From the NCBI GenBank assembly GCA_020847435.1, contig JADLBX010000036.1, forward strand, positions 62,001 through 126,000: a stretch of DNA of 64,000 nt. The letters are read 5' to 3'. This DNA is from Anaerolineales bacterium (GTDB lineage Bacteria; Chloroflexota; Anaerolineae; Anaerolineales; Villigracilaceae). The position numbers were made by a program, and so were the translations under genes. Below, piece after piece: positions 1-8,928 of this stretch. Below the pieces are notes generated by a model. That model searched no databases, was not told where the DNA came from, and saw only the letters and a program-made list of their open reading frames with translations. Each line of letters opens with the position of its first letter. Positions within the stretch are counted from its first letter, which is position 1.

Positions 1-165
1 GAACCGACGGTGGTGGTCGAATCTGCCGAAGATGGATATTTCATCATGGAGGTGCGGGCTTATATCACGGAGCGGTTGGATCCGGGTCCGGAAAAGACCC
101 GCTTGTACCTGCTGGCTGTAAATGCGCTCAAAGAGGCGGGCTTAAATCTAGGCGGTTCGGAGTAA
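1..165 (+). CDS. C-terminal fragment of a protein, possibly a mechanosensitive ion channel (MscS-like)
   Basis: Open frame 1 from window edge, ...VVVESAEDGYFIMEVRAYITERLDPGPEKTRLYLLAVNALKEAGLNLGGSE*, stop TAA 163-165; family guess is weak. Confidence 0.45.
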   Translation, partial: EPTVVVESAEDGYFIMEVRAYITERLDPGPEKTRLYLLAVNALKEAGLNLGGSE

Positions 166-174
166 GGATTTATC

Positions 175-948
175 GTGGGTATTGAAGGGTCTTCAAATTC
201 AGTATTTCGCGGCGCCAGAGTTCGTAAATCCGTTCGCTTTTTTGTAACGGTTGTCCTAACGACCGGAATGGTGGCAACGGGAGGTTTTGGCGCATTTCCT
301 GACAATCCGGTGACGAGGACAGTGCAGGAAGAAATCGGGCGGATTTTCCCCGAATCCGTTTTGGACCCGGTCAACGTTTATCTTGAGCGGATCTCAGTTT
401 CCACAATCGAACCGCGACCGTCGGCGACTCTCAATCCAGCGCTTGATCTGCTCGGCTTGATTGTAGGCGACGTCGCCGCGGAATCTTCCACACCGACCGC
501 GACAATACCGTCGGCAACGCCCACGCCGCCGCCGACGCTTGAGCCTTCTGCGCCGGCTGTAACCGCTATAAGTATTTCTTCTCCAACATCCACCGCGACC
601 CTTTCTCCGCCTGTCACGCTCACGCCGATTGCCTGCTCCAACCCTACTACGATCCCGGCAACGATAACATTCTTTAATGGGTCGGGGCAGACGATCGAAG
701 TTTATCTCGTTAGCCCAGACTGCCGGCTTTTTCTACGCGTAACGCTTGGACCCGAGGAGTCTTTTGTTCAGGAAACCTTCATCGGAGAACTGTGGTGGTT
801 CATTGATTCTCCCACCCAACGTTTGCTTTCTGATTATGTAGTTTTATCTGCCAATGAGAGTGTGGATGTCTCTACGGGCGAGATTCTCCTCCCGACTCCT
901 ACAGCGCTGCCGTTCTTAACAGGTACTCCGTTCGGTCCAGACTCTTGA
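175..948 (+). CDS. Hypothetical membrane-anchored/exported protein with Thr/Pro-rich linker
   Basis: N-terminal hydrophobic segment (FFVTVVLTTGMVATGGFGAF) then TPTATIPSATPTPPPTLEP linker and a C-terminal globular region. Confidence 0.6.
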   Translation: MGIEGSSNSVFRGARVRKSVRFFVTVVLTTGMVATGGFGAFPDNPVTRTVQEEIGRIFPESVLDPVNVYLERISVSTIEPRPSATLNPALDLLGLIVGDVAAESSTPTATIPSATPTPPPTLEPSAPAVTAISISSPTSTATLSPPVTLTPIACSNPTTIPATITFFNGSGQTIEVYLVSPDCRLFLRVTLGPEESFVQETFIGELWWFIDSPTQRLLSDYVVLSANESVDVSTGEILLPTPTALPFLTGTPFGPDS

Positions 949-1060
949 CGTGTTAACGTCGCGCATAGTATTTCCAGAGGTTAATAGCCATTGAATAAGC
1001 CATCAGTCTAAATTTAGAAGCTCTCGTGCGTCGCAAAGTTTTTTTGTAAGAGGTAACATA

Positions 1061-1105
1061 ATAATCCTGACAGGTGTCTAAACCCCTGTCAGGATTATTT
1101 TTTTT
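1061..1105 (+). terminator. Perfect 14-bp stem hairpin followed by T-tract
   Basis: ATAATCCTGACAGG...CCTGTCAGGATTAT then TTTTTTT, just upstream of the RBS of the PIG-L gene. Confidence 0.8.
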
Positions 1106-1119
1106 AGGAGATTAGGAAA

Positions 1120-1965
1120 ATGACAGATCGCAAAACCATTCTTGCTGTGCTGGCGCACCCGGATGACGAAACTTTCGGCTTGGGCGGGACGCTCGCGTTG
1201 TACGCTCAACGCGGTTATGGCACGTATTATCTCTGCGCCACACGCGGCGAGGCAGGCTCGGCAGATGCGGAATTTATGCAAGGCTTCAAAGACACAGCCG
1301 AGATGCGGACAGACGAGTTGATGCGCGCCGCAAAAATTTTGGGCTTGAAGGAAGTCCTCTTTTTAGGCTATCGCGATTCGGGGATGCCCGGCTCGGAGGA
1401 CAACAAACACCCCAACGCGCAGATCAACCATCCCGTCGAAGAAGTGGCGGGGCGCGTCGTCAAATACATCCGCGAACTCAAACCCGAGGTCGTCGTCACC
1501 TTCGATCTCATCGGCGGATACAGGCATCCCGACCACATTCACATCCAGCGCGCGACCACGCTCGCCTTCGAAAAAGCAGGCGACGCGTCTTTCCATCCGG
1601 AGGCTGGCGCGCCGTTCAAACCTGCCGCGTTGTACTATCAGATTTTCCCGCGCGGTTTTCTCAAATGGATGGTGCGCCTCATGCCGCTCATTGGCAAAGA
1701 CCCGCGCAAGTGGGGGCGCAACCAGGATATTGACCTCACCGACCTGATCGTGGATTTCCCGGTTCATGTCAGGCTGGATATTCGTTCCGTTGCAGACGTA
1801 AAGCGCGAAGCCAGCGCACAGCACGCCTCGCAGGACGGAGGTCAAATGCGGCGCGGACTCACGGGACTCATTTTCAAATTCATCGGGGAACACGAAGAAT
1901 TCATGCGCGCCTATCCGCCTGTGGATGGGGATTTCCGCAAGAAAAACGACCTGTTCGATCTGTAA
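1120..1965 (+). CDS. PIG-L/LmbE family deacetylase
   Basis: ILAVLAHPDDETFGLGGTLALYAQRGY and HPDHIHI motifs typical of PIG-L; RBS aggag upstream. Confidence 0.88.
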   Translation: MTDRKTILAVLAHPDDETFGLGGTLALYAQRGYGTYYLCATRGEAGSADAEFMQGFKDTAEMRTDELMRAAKILGLKEVLFLGYRDSGMPGSEDNKHPNAQINHPVEEVAGRVVKYIRELKPEVVVTFDLIGGYRHPDHIHIQRATTLAFEKAGDASFHPEAGAPFKPAALYYQIFPRGFLKWMVRLMPLIGKDPRKWGRNQDIDLTDLIVDFPVHVRLDIRSVADVKREASAQHASQDGGQMRRGLTGLIFKFIGEHEEFMRAYPPVDGDFRKKNDLFDL

Positions 1966-2194
1966 GTAAGTGTTTTGAAAATCAAAATTCACCACAGATA
2001 AACACGGATGGACGTTGATTTTTGATGAAAAATTGAACGAAATCGTTTGAAATCCAATTTGTCTGCGCGCTTCGCGGTCTGTGGTTAAAAAAACGAATTT
2101 CAAACCGCTTTCTAAACAAACTCGGCGAAGATTCAAATGCGGCAGGGAACTTTCCCTGCTGCATTTTCGTTGAAGGGGGAATAAGCCAAAGCAT

Positions 2195-2305
2195 CAGGAC
2201 TTACGCAAAACCACACTTTTTTGCTCAAAGGCGGTCTGTGACCGCCGTGTTCTTCGAGCCGCCTCGCAGGGTCACAGACCCTGCGGGAGCATTCTGCGTA
2301 AGTCC
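2195..2305. mobile_element. MITE-like element with 12-bp perfect terminal inverted repeats
   Basis: AGGACTTACGCA (2196-2207) / TGCGTAAGTCCT (2294-2305); flanked by direct repeat AAGCAT (2189-2194 and 2306-2311); no ORF. Confidence 0.65.
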
Positions 2306-2389
2306 TAAGCATGTTAGAATCGTTGCAACCGAGTTTATGCAGTTGGTCTCTTGCGAAAGCCATACTTTGTCAGGTGAAATCCTAAAACT

Positions 2390-3121
2390 ATGACAGACAC
2401 AGTCACCCCAGAACCAAAGACTCGACGGTTTGATTTTCCCCGCTTACTGTCCGTTTTGATTCGCCCCAGCGAAGCGTTTTCGCCGATGAGTTCGGACAAA
2501 CAAGGGACATGGCTGACCCCCATGCTGGCGTTGACGCTCTCCGCCATTCTCGTCGCGTTGGTGAGCGGGTATATCAAAACGCAAGCCGCGCTGGGAGGTC
2601 CCGCCGAACTCCCGCCCGATTGGGAATTTTGGACGCCGGAAATGCAACAAAGTTTTCTGGACGCACAGCAAACCGCGCAAGGACCTGTAGTCAATTATGT
2701 GCTTCCCATCCTCGGCGCGCTGGTGGTGTTGTGGCTGGGCTGGGTCGTTTTTTCGGGCATCATGCGCCTGGTCTCCACCTTGCTGGGCGGGCGCGGCTCG
2801 ATGCAAAGCGCGTTGAATGTCGTTGGGTGGGCAAGCGTGCCGTTCATCCTGCGCGACGTGTTGCGGGCGTTGTTCATGCTCGCCACCAGTCATGCCATCG
2901 CCAGCCCCGGGCTTTCGGGGTTTGTTGAGACCGGCTTCCTCTCCCACTTCCTCGCGCGCACCGACATTTTCTTTGTCTGGAACATCGTCCTGCTTGGAAT
3001 CGGCTTCGCGGTCGTGGACGGGTTGCCCAAAGGCAAAGCGCTCGTCGGCGCGTTGGCGGTTGTGATTCTTTTGGCGGTCCTTCAATCCGGCATCGGCGCG
3101 GTGATATCAAGTTTTGGCTAA
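2390..3121 (+). CDS. Yip1-family multi-pass membrane protein
   Basis: ~5 hydrophobic segments, Yip1-like arrangement (VVLWLGWVVFSGIMRLVSTLLGGRGSMQSALNVVGWASVPFIL). Confidence 0.65.
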   Translation: MTDTVTPEPKTRRFDFPRLLSVLIRPSEAFSPMSSDKQGTWLTPMLALTLSAILVALVSGYIKTQAALGGPAELPPDWEFWTPEMQQSFLDAQQTAQGPVVNYVLPILGALVVLWLGWVVFSGIMRLVSTLLGGRGSMQSALNVVGWASVPFILRDVLRALFMLATSHAIASPGLSGFVETGFLSHFLARTDIFFVWNIVLLGIGFAVVDGLPKGKALVGALAVVILLAVLQSGIGAVISSFG

Positions 3122-3123
3122 CA

Positions 3124-3842
3124 TGCGTCAGCCGTTCATTCAAATCACAAGACTGACAAAACATTTCGAGATGGGCGGGCAGGTCGTCCGCGCGTTGGAT
3201 GGGGTGGACCTCGAGATCGAAGAAGGGACGTTCACCGTCGTGATGGGTCCCTCCGGCTCTGGGAAAAGCACGCTTCTTTATCTACTGGGCGGGCTGGATC
3301 GCCCCACTTCGGGCGAAATCGCCATTGAGGGCGAACGCCTCGACCAAATGGACGAGAACGCGCTGGCGCTCTTCCGCCGCCGCACGATGGGCTTCGTCTT
3401 CCAATCGTTCAACCTGATTCCCAGCATGACCGCGTTGGAGAACGTCGGCTTCCCGATGCAGTTCTCCGGCGTTGCCGCCGCGCAGAGGGGCGAGCGAGCG
3501 CGTGGGTTGTTGGACCAGGTCGGGCTGGGGAATCGAGCCGGTCATCGTCCCACCGAACTCTCCGGCGGACAGCAACAACGCGTCGCCATCGCGCGCGCGT
3601 TGGTGAACGATCCAAAATTGGTGCTTGCCGACGAGCCCACCGGTAACCTCGATACGTCGAGCGGCAGCGCCATCATGCACGCGCTGTCCGATTTGCACAA
3701 AGCCGGGCGCACGGTATTGGTTGTCACGCACGATCCACGCATGACGCGCTTTGCCACGCACAAGATCTTTCTGCTGGACGGGCATGTTGTCAGCGAGGCG
3801 GAGTATGAAACCGCCGCGCTCGAAGCCATGAACGTCGAATAA
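3124..3842 (+). CDS. ABC transporter ATP-binding protein (MacB/LolD type)
   Basis: Walker A GPSGSGKST, LSGGQQQRVAIARAL, Walker B LVLADEPTGNLD; ATG 3124 preferred over ORF-track start 3114. Confidence 0.93.
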
Positions 3843-3858
3843 CCTTTGATAGGGAACT

Positions 3859-5397
3859 ATGAAAACAAAACTCTTTCGATTTGCAACCCTGGCATTGTTG
3901 ACCGCCTTGCTTTTCTCTGTGTGGAGTGATGGCTTCGCGGTTCTCGCTCAGGCAACTGATACGCCTACATCCACAAATACGCCTACGCTGACAAACATTC
4001 CTTTGCCTTCCGACACGCCTACATTCACCGCTACCCCGATGCCAACCTCAACGAACACGCCGCTTCCGTTCGTCCGCCCGCAAATGGTTGTGATTTCCAC
4101 ATCCACCAAAGGGAATGTGCAAACGAACGGCGAGTTCAAGTTGAACATTAACCTTGAGAACGCCGGGACAGCGACCGCATATAGCGTGCAAGCGGTCCTT
4201 TCTTCATCCGATCTCGTGCCGCTCAAGAATGGCGGCGTTTCTGTGCTGGGAACCATGGGGTCCGGGAGCAACATTGGCTTGGTGCAAAATTTTCTTGTCA
4301 GCGGACAGGTCTATGGTCAACAAATCATTGTCGTTGACCTAACTCTGAATTATTACGACGATCAAGGAACTGCATACTCCGACAAGTTCACGCTTTCGAT
4401 CTCCGCGACAGGAAGCGTATATAGCGGCGTTGCCGCGGCGACCGCCACGCCGACGGGCGTCAAAAGTTCCCAACTGGTGATCACCGGCTACTCCGCGGAC
4501 GTGGATCCGCTTCAGCCCGGCGAGAAATTCGCGCTGAAGTTGAGCGTCCAAAATGTGGGGAACGCCAAAGCCCAACGGATCACGATGATCGTCGGCGGCG
4601 GGTCAGGCGGAACGTCGGGCGGAACGCCGCAACCCGGCGGAGTCTCCGGGGGGAGCGGGGATTTCGCTAATTTCGCCCCCGTCGGCGCGTCGAACGTCCA
4701 ATCGCTGGGCGACCTGAACCCGGGCGATGGAATCGAGGCGCATCAGAATCTGGTTGTCAACGTGTCCACCAACCCCGGCGCGTATCCGATGACCATCACG
4801 TTCTCGTACTTGAACGATAAAAACGAAGTGATCAACGACGAACAGGTGATTACCCTGCTCGTCTATAGCCTGCCGAATTTGGACGTCAGTTTTTACCAGC
4901 CGCCCGGCGAATTCTTTACCGGTCAACCCGGACCTCTGCCGATCCAGATCGTCAACGTGGGCAGGCGGCTTGCCGTGTTGGGCAACGTGAAAATCGAGTC
5001 GGAGAACGGCTTGGTCGAAAACGGAACGGGACTTGTCGGTTCGCTGGATGTCGGCGGATTCTTCACCATCGACTCGCTGTTCACGCCCGACCAGCCGGGC
5101 ACGAATACGCTCAAAATTTCGATTGATTATTTTGACGATTTCAACCAGCCGCAAACCTTCGTCAAAACGCTGGAGGTGGAAGCGATCGAGCAGGTGATCG
5201 AAGAGATGCCCGAGTCACCCGACGGCGGAGTCGTCGAACCGCAACCGGAAACTATCTGGCAAAAAATTAAGCGGTTTATTCTCGGCATTTTGGGTTTGGA
5301 TAGTTCGCCTCCAACAGACACGGAGGTCATCCCGTTGGAGGGCGAACCCATTCAAGAGGCGCCGCCGATAAACTCTGGCGGCAAAGGTGGACCTTGA
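3859..5397 (+). CDS. Exported CARDB/COG1361-like repeat protein with Thr/Pro linker
   Basis: Signal peptide; TPTSTNTPTLTNIPLPSDTPTFTATPMPTSTNTP; repeated NxGxxxA beta-sandwich motifs (INLENAGTATAYSV, LSVQNVGNAKAQRI). Confidence 0.7.
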   Translation: MKTKLFRFATLALLTALLFSVWSDGFAVLAQATDTPTSTNTPTLTNIPLPSDTPTFTATPMPTSTNTPLPFVRPQMVVISTSTKGNVQTNGEFKLNINLENAGTATAYSVQAVLSSSDLVPLKNGGVSVLGTMGSGSNIGLVQNFLVSGQVYGQQIIVVDLTLNYYDDQGTAYSDKFTLSISATGSVYSGVAAATATPTGVKSSQLVITGYSADVDPLQPGEKFALKLSVQNVGNAKAQRITMIVGGGSGGTSGGTPQPGGVSGGSGDFANFAPVGASNVQSLGDLNPGDGIEAHQNLVVNVSTNPGAYPMTITFSYLNDKNEVINDEQVITLLVYSLPNLDVSFYQPPGEFFTGQPGPLPIQIVNVGRRLAVLGNVKIESENGLVENGTGLVGSLDVGGFFTIDSLFTPDQPGTNTLKISIDYFDDFNQPQTFVKTLEVEAIEQVIEEMPESPDGGVVEPQPETIWQKIKRFILGILGLDSSPPTDTEVIPLEGEPIQEAPPINSGGKGGP

Positions 5398-6719
5398 AGT
5401 TCATTGATTTACTGCGCCTCGTTGCCGGGAACCTCACGCGCCGCAAAGCCCGCGTCGCATTGACCGCTATCGGCGTGGTGATCGGCACGGCGGCGGTGGT
5501 CGTCCTCGTTTCGCTCGCGATCGGTTTGCAACAAAGCGCCAACGAACAGTTATACGGCATCGGTGATCTGTCTCAAATTCAGGTCAGCCCATCCTATGGC
5601 GGCGAAGGCGTTGTGATGGGTCCCGGCGGCGGAGGCGGCGGTTTTGCGCCCTCCGACGAGGTCAAACTGTTGACCAATTCCGCGTTGGAGGAGTTCCGCG
5701 CCATCCCCGGCGTCGAATCGGTCATCCCGCGCGAATATTTGATGTCCGGCGCGTTGATGAAGTTTCAAAAATTGGAATCCTACGTCAACATCATCGGTGT
5801 GGGGACGAACGACGTGGCGGACCTCGGCGACGAAGCGGAATCTGGCACGACGAAATTAGGGCGGGGAACGGTGGTCATCGGCGTGTCGGTGCCGCAGAGT
5901 TTTTACGATCCGCACGCGCGCCCCGGGCAGGAGATTCCGCCTCCGCCGGAAATATTCGACCAGCAGGTGCAAATGGTCGTCATCAAATACGACGCCAACG
6001 GGAACGAAGTGCGGAAAAACGTCGCCCTGCGCGTGACCGGCATCCTCAAAGAAACGCGCGGCGAGTCGGATTGGACCGTGTACATGCCGCTTGACCAAGT
6101 GAAGCAGTTCAACGAGTGGTCGCAGAATCGGCGTTTCAACTACAACAAAGACGGCTACAGCATGGTGATCGTCAAAGTCAGCGACGTGGAGCAGGTCATC
6201 GAAATCGCCGACCAGATCACGGCGATGGGCTACCAGGCATTCACGCCGCAATCGTTTTTGGAAGGCATCAACAACTTCTTCATCGTCTTGCAGATCATCT
6301 TCGGCGGCGTCGGCGCGATCGCCTTGCTGGTTGCCGCCATCGGCATTGCCAACACCATGGCCATGTCCATCCTCGAACGGACGAAAGAGATCGGGCTGAT
6401 GAAAGCCGTCGGCGCGACCAACCGCGATGTGCTTGCCATCTTTTTGGGCGAGGCCGCGGGCATCGGGTTCATCGGCGGGCTTGGCGGCGTCCTCATCGGC
6501 TGGCTTGCCTCGCAGGCGATCAATATCATCGCCGCCGCCTTCCTCGCCGAACAGGCAGGTCAACAGGGCGGCGCGCCCATCAGCATGGCGGTCTCCACGC
6601 CTCTCTGGCTTCCGATCTTCGCGCTGATATTTTCAACCCTCGTCGGGATGTTCTCCGGGCTGTACCCCGCGTTACGCGCGGCGACGATGATCCCCGTGCT
6701 GGCGCTTAAATACGAATAA
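5394..6719 (+). CDS. ABC transporter permease, MacB/FtsX type
   Basis: N-term ALTAIGVVIGTAAVV, periplasmic MacB-like domain, C-term FtsX TMs (EIGLMKAVGATNRDVLAIFL); TTG start overlapping upstream stop. Confidence 0.88.
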   Translation: MKFIDLLRLVAGNLTRRKARVALTAIGVVIGTAAVVVLVSLAIGLQQSANEQLYGIGDLSQIQVSPSYGGEGVVMGPGGGGGGFAPSDEVKLLTNSALEEFRAIPGVESVIPREYLMSGALMKFQKLESYVNIIGVGTNDVADLGDEAESGTTKLGRGTVVIGVSVPQSFYDPHARPGQEIPPPPEIFDQQVQMVVIKYDANGNEVRKNVALRVTGILKETRGESDWTVYMPLDQVKQFNEWSQNRRFNYNKDGYSMVIVKVSDVEQVIEIADQITAMGYQAFTPQSFLEGINNFFIVLQIIFGGVGAIALLVAAIGIANTMAMSILERTKEIGLMKAVGATNRDVLAIFLGEAAGIGFIGGLGGVLIGWLASQAINIIAAAFLAEQAGQQGGAPISMAVSTPLWLPIFALIFSTLVGMFSGLYPALRAATMIPVLALKYE

Positions 6720-6787
6720 CGACGAAACCCGCTTCATTTCAACCATACATCTGGGTCGCCCACCTTCGACATTCCCACATCTGACGC

Positions 6788-6818
6788 TTGACGTTTTGGA
6801 ACATGCGTTCTAAAATTA
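6788..6818 (+). promoter_or_regulatory. Promoter (TTGACG-N17-TAAAAT) with LexA-type box GAACATGCGTTC between -35 and -10
   Basis: GAAC-N4-GTTC palindrome at 6799-6810 inside the spacer. Confidence 0.55.
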
Positions 6819-6911
6819 AGCCATCAATCGAACTGCGTCGCGCCACGCTCGATGCCTTGGCGCTTCGACTTGAACAGCGCGACGCATCCTCTATTCAATA
6901 AGGAGAAAACC

Positions 6912-7283
6912 ATGTCCAAGCGCGATGTTGTCCATATCGAAATCCCAGCCGCAAGCCCTCAGGCGGCGGGAACATTCTACGAGAAGTTGTTCGGCTGGAA
7001 AATGCAGCACGTCCCCGAGTTTGATTACACCATGTGGGCAGACGATGGCGGCGGAGGCGGCGGCTTCAATAAAGTTTCCGACGAGAACCCCGTCGGGCAA
7101 GTCTTAGTCTACATCGCCAGCGACGACATTGACGCCGACCTCAAGAATGTGGAGAAACTCGGCGGCACGGTCGTGCGAGCCAAGACGGAAATTCCCGGCA
7201 CAGGCTGGTTTGGCTTGTTCAAAGACCCGACTGGCAATACACTTGCGATCTACACAAGCGCGAATCCCGATTTCAATAAGTAA
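6912..7283 (+). CDS. VOC family (glyoxalase/bleomycin-resistance-like) protein
   Basis: HIEIPAASPQAAGTFYEKLFGWKM...GWFGLFKDPTGNTLAIY; ATG 6912 with aaggag RBS, ORF-track start 6852 is too long. Confidence 0.85.
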   Translation: MSKRDVVHIEIPAASPQAAGTFYEKLFGWKMQHVPEFDYTMWADDGGGGGGFNKVSDENPVGQVLVYIASDDIDADLKNVEKLGGTVVRAKTEIPGTGWFGLFKDPTGNTLAIYTSANPDFNK

Positions 7284-7304
7284 CCTATCTCGCACGGCTT
7301 GCCC

Positions 7305-7328
7305 GTACGGCAAAGTTCACTTTGCGAG
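7305..7328. repeat. Palindromic GGCAAAGTTCACTTTGCG intergenic repeat, copy 1
   Basis: Shares GCAAAGTTCACTTTGCG core with 37340-37359; just after a CDS stop. Confidence 0.5.
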
Positions 7329-7354
7329 CGGAGTTACGAATCACTGTCGAAGGG

Positions 7355-7891
7355 TCACGCCTTGGACGCGACCCCTCGATTTATTGAGTAAATGAAGGTG
7401 GGAAAATTATCCCCATCAATCCCGTCCACTTTCCTCTCGAGCGTCATTCCAATCTTTTCAGCCACGCGCTGGGATGCGGCATTTTCGGGATCAATCAAAC
7501 AAATCAGGCGGGATAACTTCAATTGGTCAAACCCGTACCGCAAAATCCCAGTCGCCGCTTCGGTTGCCAGTCCCTTGCCCCAAAATTCTTTGTCAATCAA
7601 ATAAGCGATTTCAATTTCCAGAGCGCCGTCAATTTCCCACGGCAGTAACCCACAGCGACCGATGAACTTGCCCGTCGCTTTGTGAATCGTCGCCCACAAT
7701 CCCAACTCGGGATGTTTGGGATGTCCGTTCAAGAACCATTCCAATTCATCTTTTGTGTCTTCGTAACTCAAAACGCCTTCGGGAAAATATTTGCGGATTT
7801 CAGGGTCGCGGTACAGCCTGAATAGATCGTCAAGATCATCCATGACAAGATGTTTGAGGAGCAGTCGTTCGGTTTCGAGAATGATCGTCAT
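7355..7891 (-). CDS. GNAT family N-acetyltransferase (RimJ/RimL type)
   Basis: ETERLLLKHLVMDDLDDLFRLYRDPEIRKYFP...IAYLIDKEFWGKGLATEAATGILRYGF. Confidence 0.88.
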   Translation of the reverse strand: MTIILETERLLLKHLVMDDLDDLFRLYRDPEIRKYFPEGVLSYEDTKDELEWFLNGHPKHPELGLWATIHKATGKFIGRCGLLPWEIDGALEIEIAYLIDKEFWGKGLATEAATGILRYGFDQLKLSRLICLIDPENAASQRVAEKIGMTLERKVDGIDGDNFPTFIYSINRGVASKA

Positions 7892-7915
7892 ATTTCACAC
7901 TTCCTTGAATCTGGT

Positions 7916-8479
7916 ATGATTTCTGCGATGGTTACAGTTGAATTTTCACGCGCCTCTGAAGCGACTACCTTATGCAAATCCTGCGGCTTGTGTTGCACGG
8001 GACATCTATTCTCGTGGGTGCGACTCAAAGCGACGGAGCTGACTCCATCCGAAAAACTCGGCTTGAAGGTGATTCGCAACGACCCGCGTCAGCGCGGCTT
8101 CACCCAACCCTGCCCAGTTTGGAATGGAATCTGCACTGTCTACGATTCGCCGCATTATCCCAAAGGCTGTGATTCGTATAAATGCAAACTGCTCAGGGAA
8201 CTGCTCGATGAGAATGTCTCTTTGTCCGACGCTCAACAGGTTGTGAGCAACACAAAGGCTTTGATTCAAAAAGTGGAAAAACATTTGCCGAAATCGTCTC
8301 ATGCAAGTTTTCGTGAGCGGTTTATCGCGCAGGTAAAATCTTTGCAGACATTATCAAGCCAGGGACACAATGCTAGTTTTAACAAAAAGGCTCAACAATT
8401 ACTGACTCTTTTCGAAAATTCGTTTGGGGTTAAGGACTTTTTCGAGAAATCCACAGAAGAAACAAACGCGGAAAATTGA
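7916..8479 (+). CDS. YkgJ-like cysteine-cluster protein
   Basis: CKSCGLCCTG...CPVWNGICTVYDSPHYPKGCDSYKC Cys pattern; ATG 7916 or 7928 more plausible than 7850. Confidence 0.6.
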   Translation: MISAMVTVEFSRASEATTLCKSCGLCCTGHLFSWVRLKATELTPSEKLGLKVIRNDPRQRGFTQPCPVWNGICTVYDSPHYPKGCDSYKCKLLRELLDENVSLSDAQQVVSNTKALIQKVEKHLPKSSHASFRERFIAQVKSLQTLSSQGHNASFNKKAQQLLTLFENSFGVKDFFEKSTEETNAEN

Positions 8480-8492
8480 GGCAGGTCGCGCG

Positions 8493-8918
8493 TCAATCTC
8501 CTCGCGAGTACAACGGATGATTTTCGTTGACTTCCAACAAGTCCCATAAATTTCCATATAAATCCTCGAACACCGCGACCAGACCGTACGATTCCTCTTT
8601 TGGCGGGCGGATAAACTTTATGCCTTTGGAGAGCATCTCGTTGTAATCTCGCCAAAAATCATCGGTATTGAGGAAGAGGAACACGCGCCCGCCTGTTTGG
8701 TTGCCGATGAACGGCTCTTGCTCGGGTTTGGATGCTTTTGCCAGAAGCAACGTTGTCCCGTTTGAGTTCGGCGGCGAGACGACCACCCAGCGTTTATCCT
8801 GCGCGGGTTGATAGGTGTCTTCGACGAGCGAGAAATGCAGTTTCTCTGTGTAAAACTCGATTGCCTCGTCATAGTCTCGAACGACGATGGCGATGTGGAT
8901 GATAGTCTGTTTAGTCAT
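8493..8918 (-). CDS. VOC family protein
   Basis: MTKQTIIHIAIVVRDYDEAIEFYTEKLHFSLVED...LVAVFEDLYGNLWDLLEVN. Confidence 0.85.
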   Translation of the reverse strand: MTKQTIIHIAIVVRDYDEAIEFYTEKLHFSLVEDTYQPAQDKRWVVVSPPNSNGTTLLLAKASKPEQEPFIGNQTGGRVFLFLNTDDFWRDYNEMLSKGIKFIRPPKEESYGLVAVFEDLYGNLWDLLEVNENHPLYSRGD

Positions 8919-8928
8919 GGGGATTCCA

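Noticed and set aside
1363-2136. 257-aa minus-strand ORF
   Set aside because: Antisense shadow of the PIG-L gene extending into repeat sequence.
5856-6563. 235-aa minus-strand ORF, Asp/His-rich
   Set aside because: Antisense shadow of the MacB-type permease.
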